This document shows positions 34,218 through 43,320 of a DNA stretch of 64,000 nucleotides, one piece after another. The notes under the pieces were generated by a model. That model did not search any database. It saw only the letters and a program-made list of their open reading frames with translations, and was not told where the DNA came from. The position numbers were made by a program, and so were the translations under genes. Source of the DNA: Candidatus Poribacteria bacterium (GTDB taxonomy: Bacteria; Poribacteria; WGA-4E; WGA-3G); contig JAAXGN010000044.1 in NCBI GenBank assembly GCA_012267415.1, positions 62,001-126,000 of the forward strand, given 5' to 3'. The first letter of the stretch is position 1. Each line of letters begins with the position of its first letter.

Positions 34218-34262
34218 TAACGTGAGTTTGATAAATGTAGCGCAAACTTTCCAGTTTGCAAA
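34218..34262. repeat. Solitary TAACGTGAGTTTGATA end plus GCAAACTTTCCAGTTTGC palindrome
   Basis: The 16 nt at 34218-34233 match the terminal repeat of the element at 31916-32047. Directly after is GTAGCGCAAACTTTCCAGTT/TGC (34238-34259), related to the palindromes at 9546-9603. It looks like a relic of an element that has lost its other end. Confidence 0.5.
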
Positions 34263-34309
34263 ATTAAACGATAGTTCTTCTATCGCGATCAATATAAAGG
34301 AGAATATTG

Positions 34310-35080
34310 ATGTATAAATTGGCTTTGATATTAATTCTAACCCTTCTTGCCTTCTCACCGAATCTCATGGCAGTCACAACCGAAGGTCTCGTGGGTGCTT
34401 GGTTGCTTGATGATGGTACAGGAACTACAGTTGCAGATTCATCAGGGAATAAATTAGATGGTGAAGTTTCACTCGGTACGCCAGCATGGGTTGAAGGTAA
34501 ATTCGACGGCGCATTGGAATTTGGTGGATCGGACATGGTAACCATTCCTGACAATGATGCACTTGACCTAACCTCCTTCACAATTGCTGCATGGATTAAG
34601 AGTCCAGCGACAACAGGAAGATGGCATGTGATTGCTGCAAAAGAAGCGCGAAATCCAACTGGTAGAAACTATGGGATATTTGGACACGTTAACAACGGTT
34701 CAATCCATTACTCTTTCACATCTAGCGGATGGAAATCTTTTGATGCACCAACCAATGTTACTGATGGCGCATGGCATCACGTGGCTGCAACCTATGAAAG
34801 ACCGAATTTCAGACTCTACATAGATGGCGAACTTGATGCTCAACAAGCTCCTGATGCTGTTCCAGAGAGTAATGACAGTCCCCTCTATATCGGTGGATGC
34901 GATATCGGAAACTATTGGATGACCGGAACAATCGATGAAGTTGTCCTTTATGACAGAGCTTTGAGCCCAGCTGAAATCGGTGAACTGATTCAGGAAGGAA
35001 TAGCTACCGTAACACCTGTAGAACCTGCTGGTAAATTGGCGACCACTTGGAGCCAAATAAAAACTGGTTCTACCAAATAA
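34310..35080 (+). CDS. Secreted LamG-domain protein 2 with C-terminal tail
   Basis: The 256-residue paralog of the preceding gene has a signal peptide MYKLALILILTLLAFSPNLM-A and LamG-3 motifs in the same order (GLVGAWLLDDGTGTTVADSS, LEFGGSDMVTIPDNDALDLT, AWHHVAATYERPNFRLYIDG, IGGCDIGNYWMTGTIDEVVL). It ends VEPAGKLATTWSQIKTGSTK. Near-constant segments between the two are those of the LamG core and the tail, while linkers vary, so the tail is under selection. ATG 34310 is preferred to TTG 34307; AAAGGAGAAT precedes it. Same inferred surface glycan-binding role. Confidence 0.85.
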   Translation: MYKLALILILTLLAFSPNLMAVTTEGLVGAWLLDDGTGTTVADSSGNKLDGEVSLGTPAWVEGKFDGALEFGGSDMVTIPDNDALDLTSFTIAAWIKSPATTGRWHVIAAKEARNPTGRNYGIFGHVNNGSIHYSFTSSGWKSFDAPTNVTDGAWHHVAATYERPNFRLYIDGELDAQQAPDAVPESNDSPLYIGGCDIGNYWMTGTIDEVVLYDRALSPAEIGELIQEGIATVTPVEPAGKLATTWSQIKTGSTK

Positions 35081-35238
35081 TCTTTTACAGAGACGTATCG
35101 TCTCTAACTGTATACGCAATTTATAAATAGGCACTTGTATAATTTGACATATAATCAATAACAAGTGCCTATACCATAACAAATTTCATATCCGCTAATA
35201 TGTAATCTGTTACGACAAAAAGAAGGTTCACATCCAAT

Positions 35239-35514
35239 ATGGCTGAATTAAGACAGCAGCTTCTCGTCTTACATTTACACACACCGGACCTCAACAGCCA
35301 CGTCGTTGCATGGGCAATGTACGATGGCACTGGAAAAATACGTTATACGACCGGAGATAGCGATGCTCCACCCTATAGTTCTGTCGTTGAAGCAATGCAA
35401 GATGGATGGCGGGTAATTCAATTTCCACAACAATTTCCCGCATATCCTGGTATGGAGTATCATACATCATATCTAAGATTTGAGTATATCTTGGAAAAAA
35501 TGGAGGAAATCTAA
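35239..35514 (+). CDS. Hypothetical 91-residue protein coupled to PhyH
   Basis: I do not recognise the family. The protein is soluble and compact (MAELRQQLLVLHLHTPDLNS, HVVAWAMYDGTGKIRY, YSSVVEAMQDGWRVIQFPQQ, YHTSYLRFEYILEKMEEI), probably alpha/beta. Its TAA overlaps the ATG of the next PhyH gene by one base, so they should be made together and may form a complex or act in one pathway. A start at 35239 has AAGGTTCACATCC upstream, a modest RBS. No signal peptide or transmembrane segment. Confidence 0.75.
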   Translation: MAELRQQLLVLHLHTPDLNSHVVAWAMYDGTGKIRYTTGDSDAPPYSSVVEAMQDGWRVIQFPQQFPAYPGMEYHTSYLRFEYILEKMEEI

Positions 35515-36332
35515 TGGTTGATAAACAACATCTATTAACAACAGAGCAGATGGCGAGTTTTGTCGCAGACGGTTATCTACGTTTTGATGATTTTATACCT
35601 GATGAACTCAACAAAGCAGCACACGAAGAAATGGCATCAGGCGTGTCTGTCAGAGGCGGCGGTGGAACTGTCCTTGACGATGTATGGACTGATGATTCCG
35701 CTGTCGGAAAAGTTTTCCGTTTACCCAAAGTTCAAGGCATCATACAAAGCCTCGTCGGTGAAAATCCGCTCTATGACCATCACGCTGTTCACATCGTACG
35801 ACCACAGAGTGAACACGGACAGATCTGGCATGCAGATGCAATCATTGACTTGCGAATGCACTTCGACATTCAGTTCTTCTATTTTTCACACGATACACCC
35901 CGGGAAATGGGCGGGACAATGATACTACCCGGAAGTCATTTCAGACGCGTTTGTGAAACTGATGTTGCACGGTACCAGAACTTCCTTAGTCAACACCCCA
36001 TCGTTTGCAATGCTGGCACACTTGTCGTCGTCCATCACGGAATATGGCATTGTGCACAACCTAACCTAACCGAAGATACACGCTACATGTTTAAGTTAAG
36101 ACTGAACCCAACAGTCCGACAACTCAAACTCTGGAACACAGATGACCTTGATACCGCCGGTATCCGCGGCATCTTAAGTCGAAATCATCGGTGGTACGGA
36201 AACGATGTACGACTCGAAATCGTCAACCGAATTAAACTATGGCGATTCCTCATCGGCGATGAGTCCTATGACGTCGGTTATTGGTTATCTCGACTTGAAA
36301 ACATGCCTGAGAATGTCAAGAACGTCGCATAA
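35514..36332 (+). CDS. Phytanoyl-CoA dioxygenase (PhyH) family protein
   Basis: The 272-residue Fe(II)/2-oxoglutarate dioxygenase has an intact metal triad H106-x-D108 (IWHADAI) and H179 (HHGIWHCAQPN), with R190 (EDTRYMFKL) for 2-oxoglutarate. The N-terminal helix TTEQMASFVADGYLRFDDFI is typical. ILPGSHFRRVCE is the jelly-roll GSH motif. Substrate unknown. It is translated from a start overlapping the stop of the 35239 gene. It differs clearly from the tandem PhyH pair at 22.9-24.6 kb and keeps the catalytic Asp they lack. It ends in a bidirectional terminator shared with the convergent gene at 36520. Confidence 0.9.
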   Translation: MVDKQHLLTTEQMASFVADGYLRFDDFIPDELNKAAHEEMASGVSVRGGGGTVLDDVWTDDSAVGKVFRLPKVQGIIQSLVGENPLYDHHAVHIVRPQSEHGQIWHADAIIDLRMHFDIQFFYFSHDTPREMGGTMILPGSHFRRVCETDVARYQNFLSQHPIVCNAGTLVVVHHGIWHCAQPNLTEDTRYMFKLRLNPTVRQLKLWNTDDLDTAGIRGILSRNHRWYGNDVRLEIVNRIKLWRFLIGDESYDVGYWLSRLENMPENVKNVA

Positions 36333-36337
36333 TAAGA

Positions 36338-36450
36338 GCTAATAATTAATGAGACATTTCACCCATACAACGATGACGAAGGCCACCCGGCGTAGGGGCG
36401 AGGTCCCCTCGCCCGTTGTGGCGTGTTTCATTAATTCTAAAGTTCACTAT
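36338..36450. repeat. ~100-bp composite element, copy B
   Basis: TTAATGAGACATTTC left end and GTGTTTCATTAATTCTAAAG right end surround GTAGGGGCGAGGTCCCCTCG (36391-36416). It is homologous to 22695-22790 in the same order, with compensating changes in the palindrome. Confidence 0.6.
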
Positions 36451-36457
36451 AAATAGA

Positions 36458-36497
36458 AAAACCCCCACACGAATCTTTATATATTCTTGTGGGGTTA
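36458..36497. terminator. Bidirectional terminator between convergent genes
   Basis: AAACCCCCACACGAAT pairs imperfectly with ATTCTTGTGGGGTT around a TCTTTATAT loop. It is flanked by A-rich and T-rich edges, and sits between PhyH (plus, ends 36332) and the minus-strand gene ending at 36520. Confidence 0.6.
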
Positions 36498-36519
36498 TTC
36501 CCGTAAAATCAATACCGAA

Positions 36520-37335
36520 TCATTTGCTTTTCATTTTTAGTTCAAGATCAACCTTCAGGATCTTCTTCCCCTCAAATTCTACTGTTTCCTTGCCCATCTT
36601 TAACTTTGCTTGTTCCAGTTTCTTCTCAGCGTTTGCTGCTTCTTTCACCACTGCATTGAATTTCTTCTGGTTTTCTTTAATTATTCTCGCTACTCTTTTC
36701 CTTTCCGCGTTTATGTTAGCGGATTTAGAACGAGTACTTCTGTCATTATTTCGTACATTCTGATTATTGCTCTCACTTCTATTAGAGGAATTTCTCTGTT
36801 CCCTACCTACACTCCCCAGAAATCCTACACGACTATTGAGTGTGATCATCTCGCCATCTTTGTATAAAGATATATTTTTCTTCGAAATCTCTTTAATGAT
36901 CGCATCACCGATTTTATCACCAACACTGACAATATGAAACTGATTTGAACGTTCCTCTAAAACAAACGCTTCCGAACGATTACTTGTCGGGTCAAAAGAG
37001 GTACCGAGCAACGTATATTCAGGTTCTTTATTAGGGGGTTTCCAACCAAGCGGACGAAAAATGTTATTATCAACTATTATCTGATAATAATCCGATGGTT
37101 CGTAAGACCTTGCAGTTCCGGATTGTCTCATTGATCCCCAATTAGAAACCTGTTTACCGGGTTGATACGTATCCTTAGACTGTTTCTTATGTGCTTCTGA
37201 TACGTTCATATTGACATCAGTGTTTTCCATTTTAGATAATTTTCCCCACTGAAGGTCTACACCAAAGACAAAAAGAAGAGCGATAATACAACCGATTCCT
37301 ACAGAAAAAATCAGGATTTTTGAATACTTCAACAC
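36520..37335 (-). CDS. Membrane-anchored PilP/GspC-like protein 1
   Basis: The 271-residue protein has an N-terminal transmembrane helix (residues ~7-27: ILIFSVGIGCIIALLFVFGV). A charged linker follows, then a domain at ~80-170 (SDYYQIIVDNNIFRPLGWKP, EPEYTLLGTSF, AFVLEERSNQFHIVSVGDKI, GDAIIKEISKKNISLYKDG). The plan of NNIFRPLG, a folded strand set, VGDKIGDA and an I-x-L-x-x-x-G ending fits the HR/PilP domain of type II secretion GspC and type IV pilus PilP. It ends in a long charged coiled coil (ERKRVARIIKENQKKFNAVV, ANAEKKLEQAKLKMGKE). No gsp or pil genes adjoin it. A divergent tandem paralog lies upstream (37546-38343). Family assignment is by motif only. Confidence 0.65.
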   Translation of the reverse strand: MLKYSKILIFSVGIGCIIALLFVFGVDLQWGKLSKMENTDVNMNVSEAHKKQSKDTYQPGKQVSNWGSMRQSGTARSYEPSDYYQIIVDNNIFRPLGWKPPNKEPEYTLLGTSFDPTSNRSEAFVLEERSNQFHIVSVGDKIGDAIIKEISKKNISLYKDGEMITLNSRVGFLGSVGREQRNSSNRSESNNQNVRNNDRSTRSKSANINAERKRVARIIKENQKKFNAVVKEAANAEKKLEQAKLKMGKETVEFEGKKILKVDLELKMKSK

Positions 37336-37545
37336 AATCTCCTCATCTGTTTATAAGCCAAGTGAGGTGTAAAAAGAACGCACTAATTCCATATATTACA
37401 ATAGTATACAATTCTTTAGGCAGAAAATCAAGGAAAAACAATGCTATCACAACAAAACATAATCCCATAAGAACCGGTAGAGTTGCTTATGGGACTATGT
37501 TTCAATGTATAATTAAGACTGTGTATGCAATTTAGACAAACGGCC

Positions 37546-38343
37546 TTAGCGACGGCCTCTAAAACCACCGCGTTCCCGGTATTCACGCATCATCCGTTCA
37601 CGGTCTCCTCTAGAGGCACTTTCAAACCTTCTACGCATCTCTTGTGCTCTCTGTGCCCATTCCTGTCTACGGCGTTCAGCAGCCTCTCTTTCGCTTCTAT
37701 CGTTATTTTCTCTATTAGAAGAAGCATTCCTTTCTTCATTATTGTCATTATTGTCATTTCCTCTGGATTCACCACCACGGCGGGAACTACCTGTTTTGAG
37801 GAACATGTTATTTTCCCTTCTGAAAGTGATTTTCTCTCCGTTTTTGTCCAATGAGATTTCTTTATCTTTTATATCTGTAACAACAGCATCCCCAATTTTA
37901 TCGCCAATTCCTACAGTATAAAACCTATTTGACCGTCTCTCTGTGACGTATCCTACCGATTTAGAAGCGTCCTCGGCAATCCGACCTCCGTTATAAGTGT
38001 ATTCTGGTTCTCTAGTCGGTGGTCTCCAGCCGAGCGGACGGAAGATATTGTTGTTAACGATAACACTGTAATAATCTTCACTATTATTGGAAGAACTATC
38101 CTCAGAACGATCCCGGTTACCCCAATTGGCATTTCGTCCAGCCTGTCCCTGTTCACCCCAACTACCACGTTGACGATTACGAAACTGTTCCATACGTTGT
38201 GTTGCTGACTGTTGCTCGTTTGTATTTAATGCGACCCTTGCACCTCTACCTCTATCTTGTGCTTGTAGATGCATACCAAATACGAGCAGTAAACCTGCAA
38301 TGCAACAGATTCCTACAATGATAAGTATTCTTGTAAATTTCAC
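37546..38343 (-). CDS. Membrane-anchored PilP/GspC-like protein 2, Arg/Asn-rich tail
   Basis: The 265-residue paralog of the 36520 gene has a transmembrane helix (LIIVGICCIAGLLLVFGMHL). It shares the domain EDYYSVIVNNNIFRPLGWRP, REPEYTYNGG, YVTERRSNRFYTVGIGDKIG and ISLDKNGEKITF. The N-terminal linker and the C-terminal ~100 residues are disordered and polar (RGNDNNDNNEERNASSNREN, REAAERRRQEWAQRAQEMRR, ending GGFRGRR). Only the PilP/GspC-like core is conserved between the two; tails diverged completely. RBS GGAGATATAGG precedes the ATG. The 210 nt between the two genes may hold a separate promoter. Role inferred: a periplasm-facing link in a secretion or pilus-like system, unproven. Confidence 0.65.
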   Translation of the reverse strand: MKFTRILIIVGICCIAGLLLVFGMHLQAQDRGRGARVALNTNEQQSATQRMEQFRNRQRGSWGEQGQAGRNANWGNRDRSEDSSSNNSEDYYSVIVNNNIFRPLGWRPPTREPEYTYNGGRIAEDASKSVGYVTERRSNRFYTVGIGDKIGDAVVTDIKDKEISLDKNGEKITFRRENNMFLKTGSSRRGGESRGNDNNDNNEERNASSNRENNDRSEREAAERRRQEWAQRAQEMRRRFESASRGDRERMMREYRERGGFRGRR

Positions 38344-38534
38344 CTATATCTCCTATGTTGAGTGCAAGTAAATATTCCTAAGTATATTTAAAGTGTTTAT
38401 TGTTTAGACTTGTAAAAACCTAAAAGGTTCATTAAATTCGTTCATTTCAGCGTTTTTTTCCTACTTATAAAGGTTATTTTAACATGGAATTTGACCCATG
38501 TCAAGTCAATACCCTTTGTGGTCAAAATAAATAC

Positions 38535-38564
38535 TTGACAATTTTGACAATATTCAGTTATAAT
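38535..38564 (+). promoter_or_regulatory. Promoter for tRNA-Pro
   Basis: TTGACA (38535-38540) and TATAAT (38559-38564), 18-nt spacer, 12 nt upstream of the tRNA. A second TTGACA at 38544 has no well-placed -10 for initiation before the tRNA. Confidence 0.65.
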
Positions 38565-38575
38565 TATATAAAGAA

Positions 38576-38650
<75 letters not shown>

Positions 38651-38704
38651 TTTCCACTATCATCTATCGCATGCTTACGAAAATCTGATCATACATACAG
38701 AAAC

Positions 38705-39499
38705 ATGCCTGCTCAAAAAACAGAAGCAATTGTAATTCGCACCTATCCCCTACGCGATGCTCATAAGATCATCACATTCTATACCCCTGACTTTGGAAGA
38801 GTAAAAGCTGTCGCTTACGGTGTCAAAAGTCCTAAGAGCAAACTCAGTGGTAGATTAGAACTGCTTAACCACGGTATGCTGCTCTTTAATTATCGTGAGA
38901 ATAGGGATTTACAAAATCTCTCCGGTTTCGAACTGATTGAAGGTTTTGATGGTATTCGAGATGATTTTACTCGGATTACTTACGGATGCTATTTAGCGGA
39001 ATTAGTTGATGCTATAGCCTCAGAAGGAGATGCAAATCCGGAGATTTTCCACCTACTGCAAAACACATACCACGTATTGACAGATATTGAAGATGTAGCG
39101 ATGCTTGCGAGGTTTTTTGAAATCAAGTTTCTCGACCTGGCAGGTTACGCACCACAGCTTTCACAATGCGCTAACTGCGGCTCACATGTTACCGCACCTT
39201 ATCTCAAAAACAAGCAGGGAACAGTAGAAATGCTCTTTAGTGTTCAACAAGGCGGTATACTCTGTAACAATTGCCAGAATAGAGATACATCTGCCTATTC
39301 AATAACACCTGGAAGTTGTGAACTACTGAAAGCGTTACGACAGTTAAAACTGGCAGAACTGGACAGAATAAACCGGATTCGTGCCTCAACTCTTAATCAT
39401 CGTGAACTAAAACTTGTCCTAAGTAGTTTTATCCGATACCACACAGAACGAAACTTAAAAAGTCTCAAATTCATAGAAAGTGTGTTGCCTAGTGTGTAA
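38705..39499 (+). CDS. recO: DNA repair protein RecO
   Basis: The 264-residue RecO, with RecR and RecF, loads RecA at single-strand gaps. The N-terminal OB fold is clear (KTEAIVIRTYPLRDAHKIIT, FYTPDFGRVKAVAYGVKSPK). The helical C-terminal half contains a zinc site CANCGSH and CNNC separated by ~30 residues. The gene begins shortly after tRNA-Pro with no strong RBS (ATACAGAAAC), so it may be poorly translated or use the tRNA transcript. Length matches other RecO proteins. No neighbouring repair genes. Confidence 0.93.
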   Translation: MPAQKTEAIVIRTYPLRDAHKIITFYTPDFGRVKAVAYGVKSPKSKLSGRLELLNHGMLLFNYRENRDLQNLSGFELIEGFDGIRDDFTRITYGCYLAELVDAIASEGDANPEIFHLLQNTYHVLTDIEDVAMLARFFEIKFLDLAGYAPQLSQCANCGSHVTAPYLKNKQGTVEMLFSVQQGGILCNNCQNRDTSAYSITPGSCELLKALRQLKLAELDRINRIRASTLNHRELKLVLSSFIRYHTERNLKSLKFIESVLPSV

Positions 39500-39566
39500 G
39501 AAGTGTAGGTCTGCAAACGTCCAAGCATGTTAAATTACGTGCTTAACTGAGACAAGGAGTTATGAA

Positions 39567-42500
39567 ATGAAAAAAAATTATATCTTCTCTTTATGTTTAT
39601 TTATGCTGATTATTTTCGTGTGCATAATGACAGTCGGCACACACGACGTCATTGCTGCTACAACCGGTAAAATATCTGGTATCGTCACTGTTGAAAGTAC
39701 AGAACAACCTTTAGCCAATGCTAAAGTGACGATTGTGGGTACGAGTACAACTGCAACTACAAACGATTCAGGGTATTATGTTATGACGAACATCCCGCCA
39801 GCTGGGTATGATGTCATAGTTGAACTTACCGGATATCGTTCAAAGACCGTTGAAGCAACAAAGGTTTTTGCAGGTCTTACCACAACTATAAACTTCACTT
39901 TACAGCCTTCTGAAGTGGTGGAACTTGAAGGGATTACAGTAACTGCAGCAAGACCGCTCATCAAGAAAGATGTTACCCAGACTACGCGCATCATTGAAGC
40001 AGATGAGATAGAATCCATGCCACGAGATACTGTCAACGGCATACTCCAAACACAAGCAGGTGTAGCAGTACTTAACGCTACAGGTTCAGTTCATATTCGC
40101 GGTGGTAGATCAATGGAAATTAAATATCTTATTGATGGCATCCCTGTGAATGACCCAATGTTTAGCGGTTTAGGACTTCAAATTAGCACAAACGCTCTTG
40201 AACAGATGGAAGTTATCACGGGTGGATTCAACGCAGAACACGGTGATGCACAATCCGGCATAATTAATCTAATCACAAAGGCTGGTACACATAAGTTTAA
40301 GGGGAGATTTAGATATCGAGTCGGTCAATGGGGTCAACATCACGGAGATCCGATTTACGGACCTTGGTTTGATCCAGATAACGATTTTCGTCCCGTTGCC
40401 CTTGAACCTTTCAGAGGTATTTTCATTGGCGAACCTTATGGATATCAAAAACCGTACCGTGGGGAAGATGTTACCATTGAGGATTTAGTCGTTGAATGGG
40501 CACAGGAAGAAGGTATACCAGTGTCATCAGAAGAAGAAGTGTCATCGGCAAAAGCAAAGTTTTTCGAGGAAAGAGAAATCTACCCTGGTGTGTATACTCT
40601 CCTGACAGAAAATCCTCCCAAAGAAATCACAGACCCTGAAACAGGTGAAGTCACTATGGAAACTCCACCTTTCATGGACGCAGATGGCACCGTGATTGAT
40701 TATGAAAATAATAAGGTAATACTGTTTGATGGATACGTAGTTGACCTTGAACAGTATAGTGAGTTCTTTAATGCGACCAAAGATTATAATTTATCTCCAA
40801 GTCATATCGGAGAATTTGCGCTCAGTGGTCCAATAATCGGGAATAAATTCACTTTTTCCTTCGCCAGCCAGTTCAGACGAGATGAAAGTTATCTACCAAA
40901 TGATGATAGCGGCGGTTACACACTACAAGGTAAACTCAAGTATGAAGTCACACCTGACATAAAACTCCACGCAAGTGGTCTTTACGATGAACGTGAAATC
41001 AACTACTATGGTGGCAGCCTCCGTTTTGTCCCAAGTGCAATTGAGGTCGGAAATAGGGACGGTCGAAGCCTATCTGCTCAACTCTCACATAATATCAACT
41101 CGGGTACATTCTATACGTTGACGTTGGGACAATTTAGAAGATCATCCAGTAGTCATCAACCCGGAAAAATGTGGGATCCATTAAACAGAACATTCGCGGA
41201 AAATGCCTGGGACCCTGATATAGAAATTGATCCTGACATCGCAGAACAGTATCCAGACAGACAAACTGCTATCTTTATGCAGAATCAGAGAGAAGGGCGC
41301 ATAAGGAATCCAGCACAACAGGCATATAATGACACAACTTACGATGTCGCTGGAGATAACAACTTCTGGAACACACGTAACTCAACGACAACTATTTTTA
41401 AAGGTGATTTTACAAGCCAAGTAACGGAGAATCATCAAGTTCAGGCCGGCATTGAATTTTCATCAAACCATCTATACAATCTTGGTACTACAAATTACGG
41501 TAGTTCAAACCTCTATGTTGAGTATTACGACGTAGTCCCCACATCCCTCAGTCTTTATGCTCAAGATAAGATGGAATACGAAGGTATGATCGTCAACATC
41601 GGATTACGGTATGACCGATATAACCCAGATGGGGGTTCCCCCCAATACTATACAAACCCAGATGAGGCTCTTCTCGATGACGAATATGGGTATGACGAAT
41701 ATAGGCCTCTCGTCTTAAAAGAAGATGGAACATTCCTATACACAAATAGTGAGGGACCTGAAGCAGAACTTTTATTTTTAGTACCTGAAACGCGGAAATA
41801 CATCAATGAACTTAAAGGTTCGTTTGATAGTCTACCAGAAGTCGGACTACCCATCATCAATAAGTGGGAGAAGGCTTCAACGAAACACATGATCGCGCCC
41901 CGTCTTGGTATCTCATTTCCCATCACAGAGCGAGCAAAGTTCCATTTTACTTACGGACATTATTACCAAATACCGAGAGGCGATGATCTATACGAAAACC
42001 TCAACTTTGATATGCGAGGTGCTATACGGAGACGCGGAAATCCCGACCTTGAACCAGAGAAAACCATCGCTTACGAAGTCGGGATTATACAACAATTTAC
42101 TGATGACCTAACCGTTGATATAACCGGCTTCACAAAAGATATTAACAACTTGGTCAGTAGTGTTCATGTTGATATTACCAACGATTACAGTTATTTCATC
42201 AATGACATCTATGGGCGCGTACAAGGATTTGAACTCACGATCCGTAAGTGGCGTACTGGAGGAAGTCCGGTTACCGGCATGCTAAGCTATACCTATTCCG
42301 TTGCTAAAGGAAAAGGTTCCAGTCGGAATTTGGGATACCTAACCTATTACCGACAACAACCTGAAGTGACGGAAAGTCATCCGTTATCGTGGGATCAACG
42401 TCATATTGTATCTGCAGCGTTGGACATTCAACTACCTTTCGCTTCTGCCGTCAATTTCGTTGGTAGATATGCCAGCGGTTTACCTTATACACCAAACCCA

Positions 42501-42773
42501 AGAGCACCGATAAAGCCAGCAATCAACTCAAAACGTTATCCAGCCACTTATAATGTTGATGCCCTGGTAAGCAAACGGAGTCGTATTGGTGGCATGACAT
42601 ACACCTTTTTTGCGGATATTCGGAACATCTTCAACACCCAGAATCTGAATAACATACTTGACGCAGTAACGTATGACCGATACGGGATTCCATTGACTGC
42701 ACAGAAGCATACCAGTCCAGCATCTTGGAGTTCCCCGCGTTTGATGATGGTGGGTGTGAGTTTAGACTTTTAA
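39567..42773 (+). CDS. TonB-dependent receptor with carboxypeptidase-regulatory-like N-terminus
   Basis: The 1068-residue outer-membrane receptor has a signal peptide (residues ~1-31, ending HDVIAA). It carries a CarboxypepD_reg beta-sandwich (residues ~33-110: TGKISGIVTVESTEQPLANA through TTINFTLQP) and a TonB plug (~120-235: GITVTAARPLIKKDV, TVNGILQTQAGV, IRGGRSMEIKYLIDG, GGFNAEHGDAQSGIINLITK). A 22-strand-type barrel ends with aromatic F (VGVSLDF). It imports large or scarce nutrients, with energy from TonB. Substrate unknown; no SusD-like gene adjoins it. RBS AAGGAG is 7 nt before ATG. The ~60-residue acidic insert after the plug (GIPVSSEEEVSS region) is not standard. It is followed closely by the BrnT-like gene. 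Confidence 0.9.
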   Translation: MKKNYIFSLCLFMLIIFVCIMTVGTHDVIAATTGKISGIVTVESTEQPLANAKVTIVGTSTTATTNDSGYYVMTNIPPAGYDVIVELTGYRSKTVEATKVFAGLTTTINFTLQPSEVVELEGITVTAARPLIKKDVTQTTRIIEADEIESMPRDTVNGILQTQAGVAVLNATGSVHIRGGRSMEIKYLIDGIPVNDPMFSGLGLQISTNALEQMEVITGGFNAEHGDAQSGIINLITKAGTHKFKGRFRYRVGQWGQHHGDPIYGPWFDPDNDFRPVALEPFRGIFIGEPYGYQKPYRGEDVTIEDLVVEWAQEEGIPVSSEEEVSSAKAKFFEEREIYPGVYTLLTENPPKEITDPETGEVTMETPPFMDADGTVIDYENNKVILFDGYVVDLEQYSEFFNATKDYNLSPSHIGEFALSGPIIGNKFTFSFASQFRRDESYLPNDDSGGYTLQGKLKYEVTPDIKLHASGLYDEREINYYGGSLRFVPSAIEVGNRDGRSLSAQLSHNINSGTFYTLTLGQFRRSSSSHQPGKMWDPLNRTFAENAWDPDIEIDPDIAEQYPDRQTAIFMQNQREGRIRNPAQQAYNDTTYDVAGDNNFWNTRNSTTTIFKGDFTSQVTENHQVQAGIEFSSNHLYNLGTTNYGSSNLYVEYYDVVPTSLSLYAQDKMEYEGMIVNIGLRYDRYNPDGGSPQYYTNPDEALLDDEYGYDEYRPLVLKEDGTFLYTNSEGPEAELLFLVPETRKYINELKGSFDSLPEVGLPIINKWEKASTKHMIAPRLGISFPITERAKFHFTYGHYYQIPRGDDLYENLNFDMRGAIRRRGNPDLEPEKTIAYEVGIIQQFTDDLTVDITGFTKDINNLVSSVHVDITNDYSYFINDIYGRVQGFELTIRKWRTGGSPVTGMLSYTYSVAKGKGSSRNLGYLTYYRQQPEVTESHPLSWDQRHIVSAALDIQLPFASAVNFVGRYASGLPYTPNPRAPIKPAINSKRYPATYNVDALVSKRSRIGGMTYTFFADIRNIFNTQNLNNILDAVTYDRYGIPLTAQKHTSPASWSSPRLMMVGVSLDF

Positions 42774-43056
<283 letters not shown>

Positions 43057-43064
<8 letters not shown>

Positions 43065-43293
43065 TAGAACCGAACATGAGGACGAACTACGTCCCGAATA
43101 CGATGAAACTTTGCTGAAAAACGGCATCCGCGGGAAATATGCAGAAAGGTACGCTGCTGGTACGAATATAATAAAACTTGATCCAGAGGTAGCAGCTGCT
43201 TTTCCTGACGATAAAGCCGTAAATGATGCGTTACGATTCATACTAAAAGTTTTGGATGACGCAAAACATATAAATATTCAACACAAGCGATAA
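43057..43293 (+). CDS. BrnA-like antitoxin
   Basis: The 78-residue protein (DELRPEYDETLLKNGIRGKY, AERYAAGTNIIKLDPEVAAA, FPDDKAVNDALRFILKVLDD) belongs to the antitoxins paired with BrnT-type toxins: LRPEYD near the start and a ribbon-helix-helix-like C-terminus. ATG 43057 overlaps the toxin stop (ATGGATAA), with AGAAAGGAGA just upstream. A longer frame from 43015 lies entirely inside the toxin gene and is unlikely. It should repress its own operon. Retained although the toxin reading frame is interrupted. Confidence 0.8.
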
Positions 43294-43320
43294 AGTTTAT
43301 TGTTTGCACAGGAAACTGAA

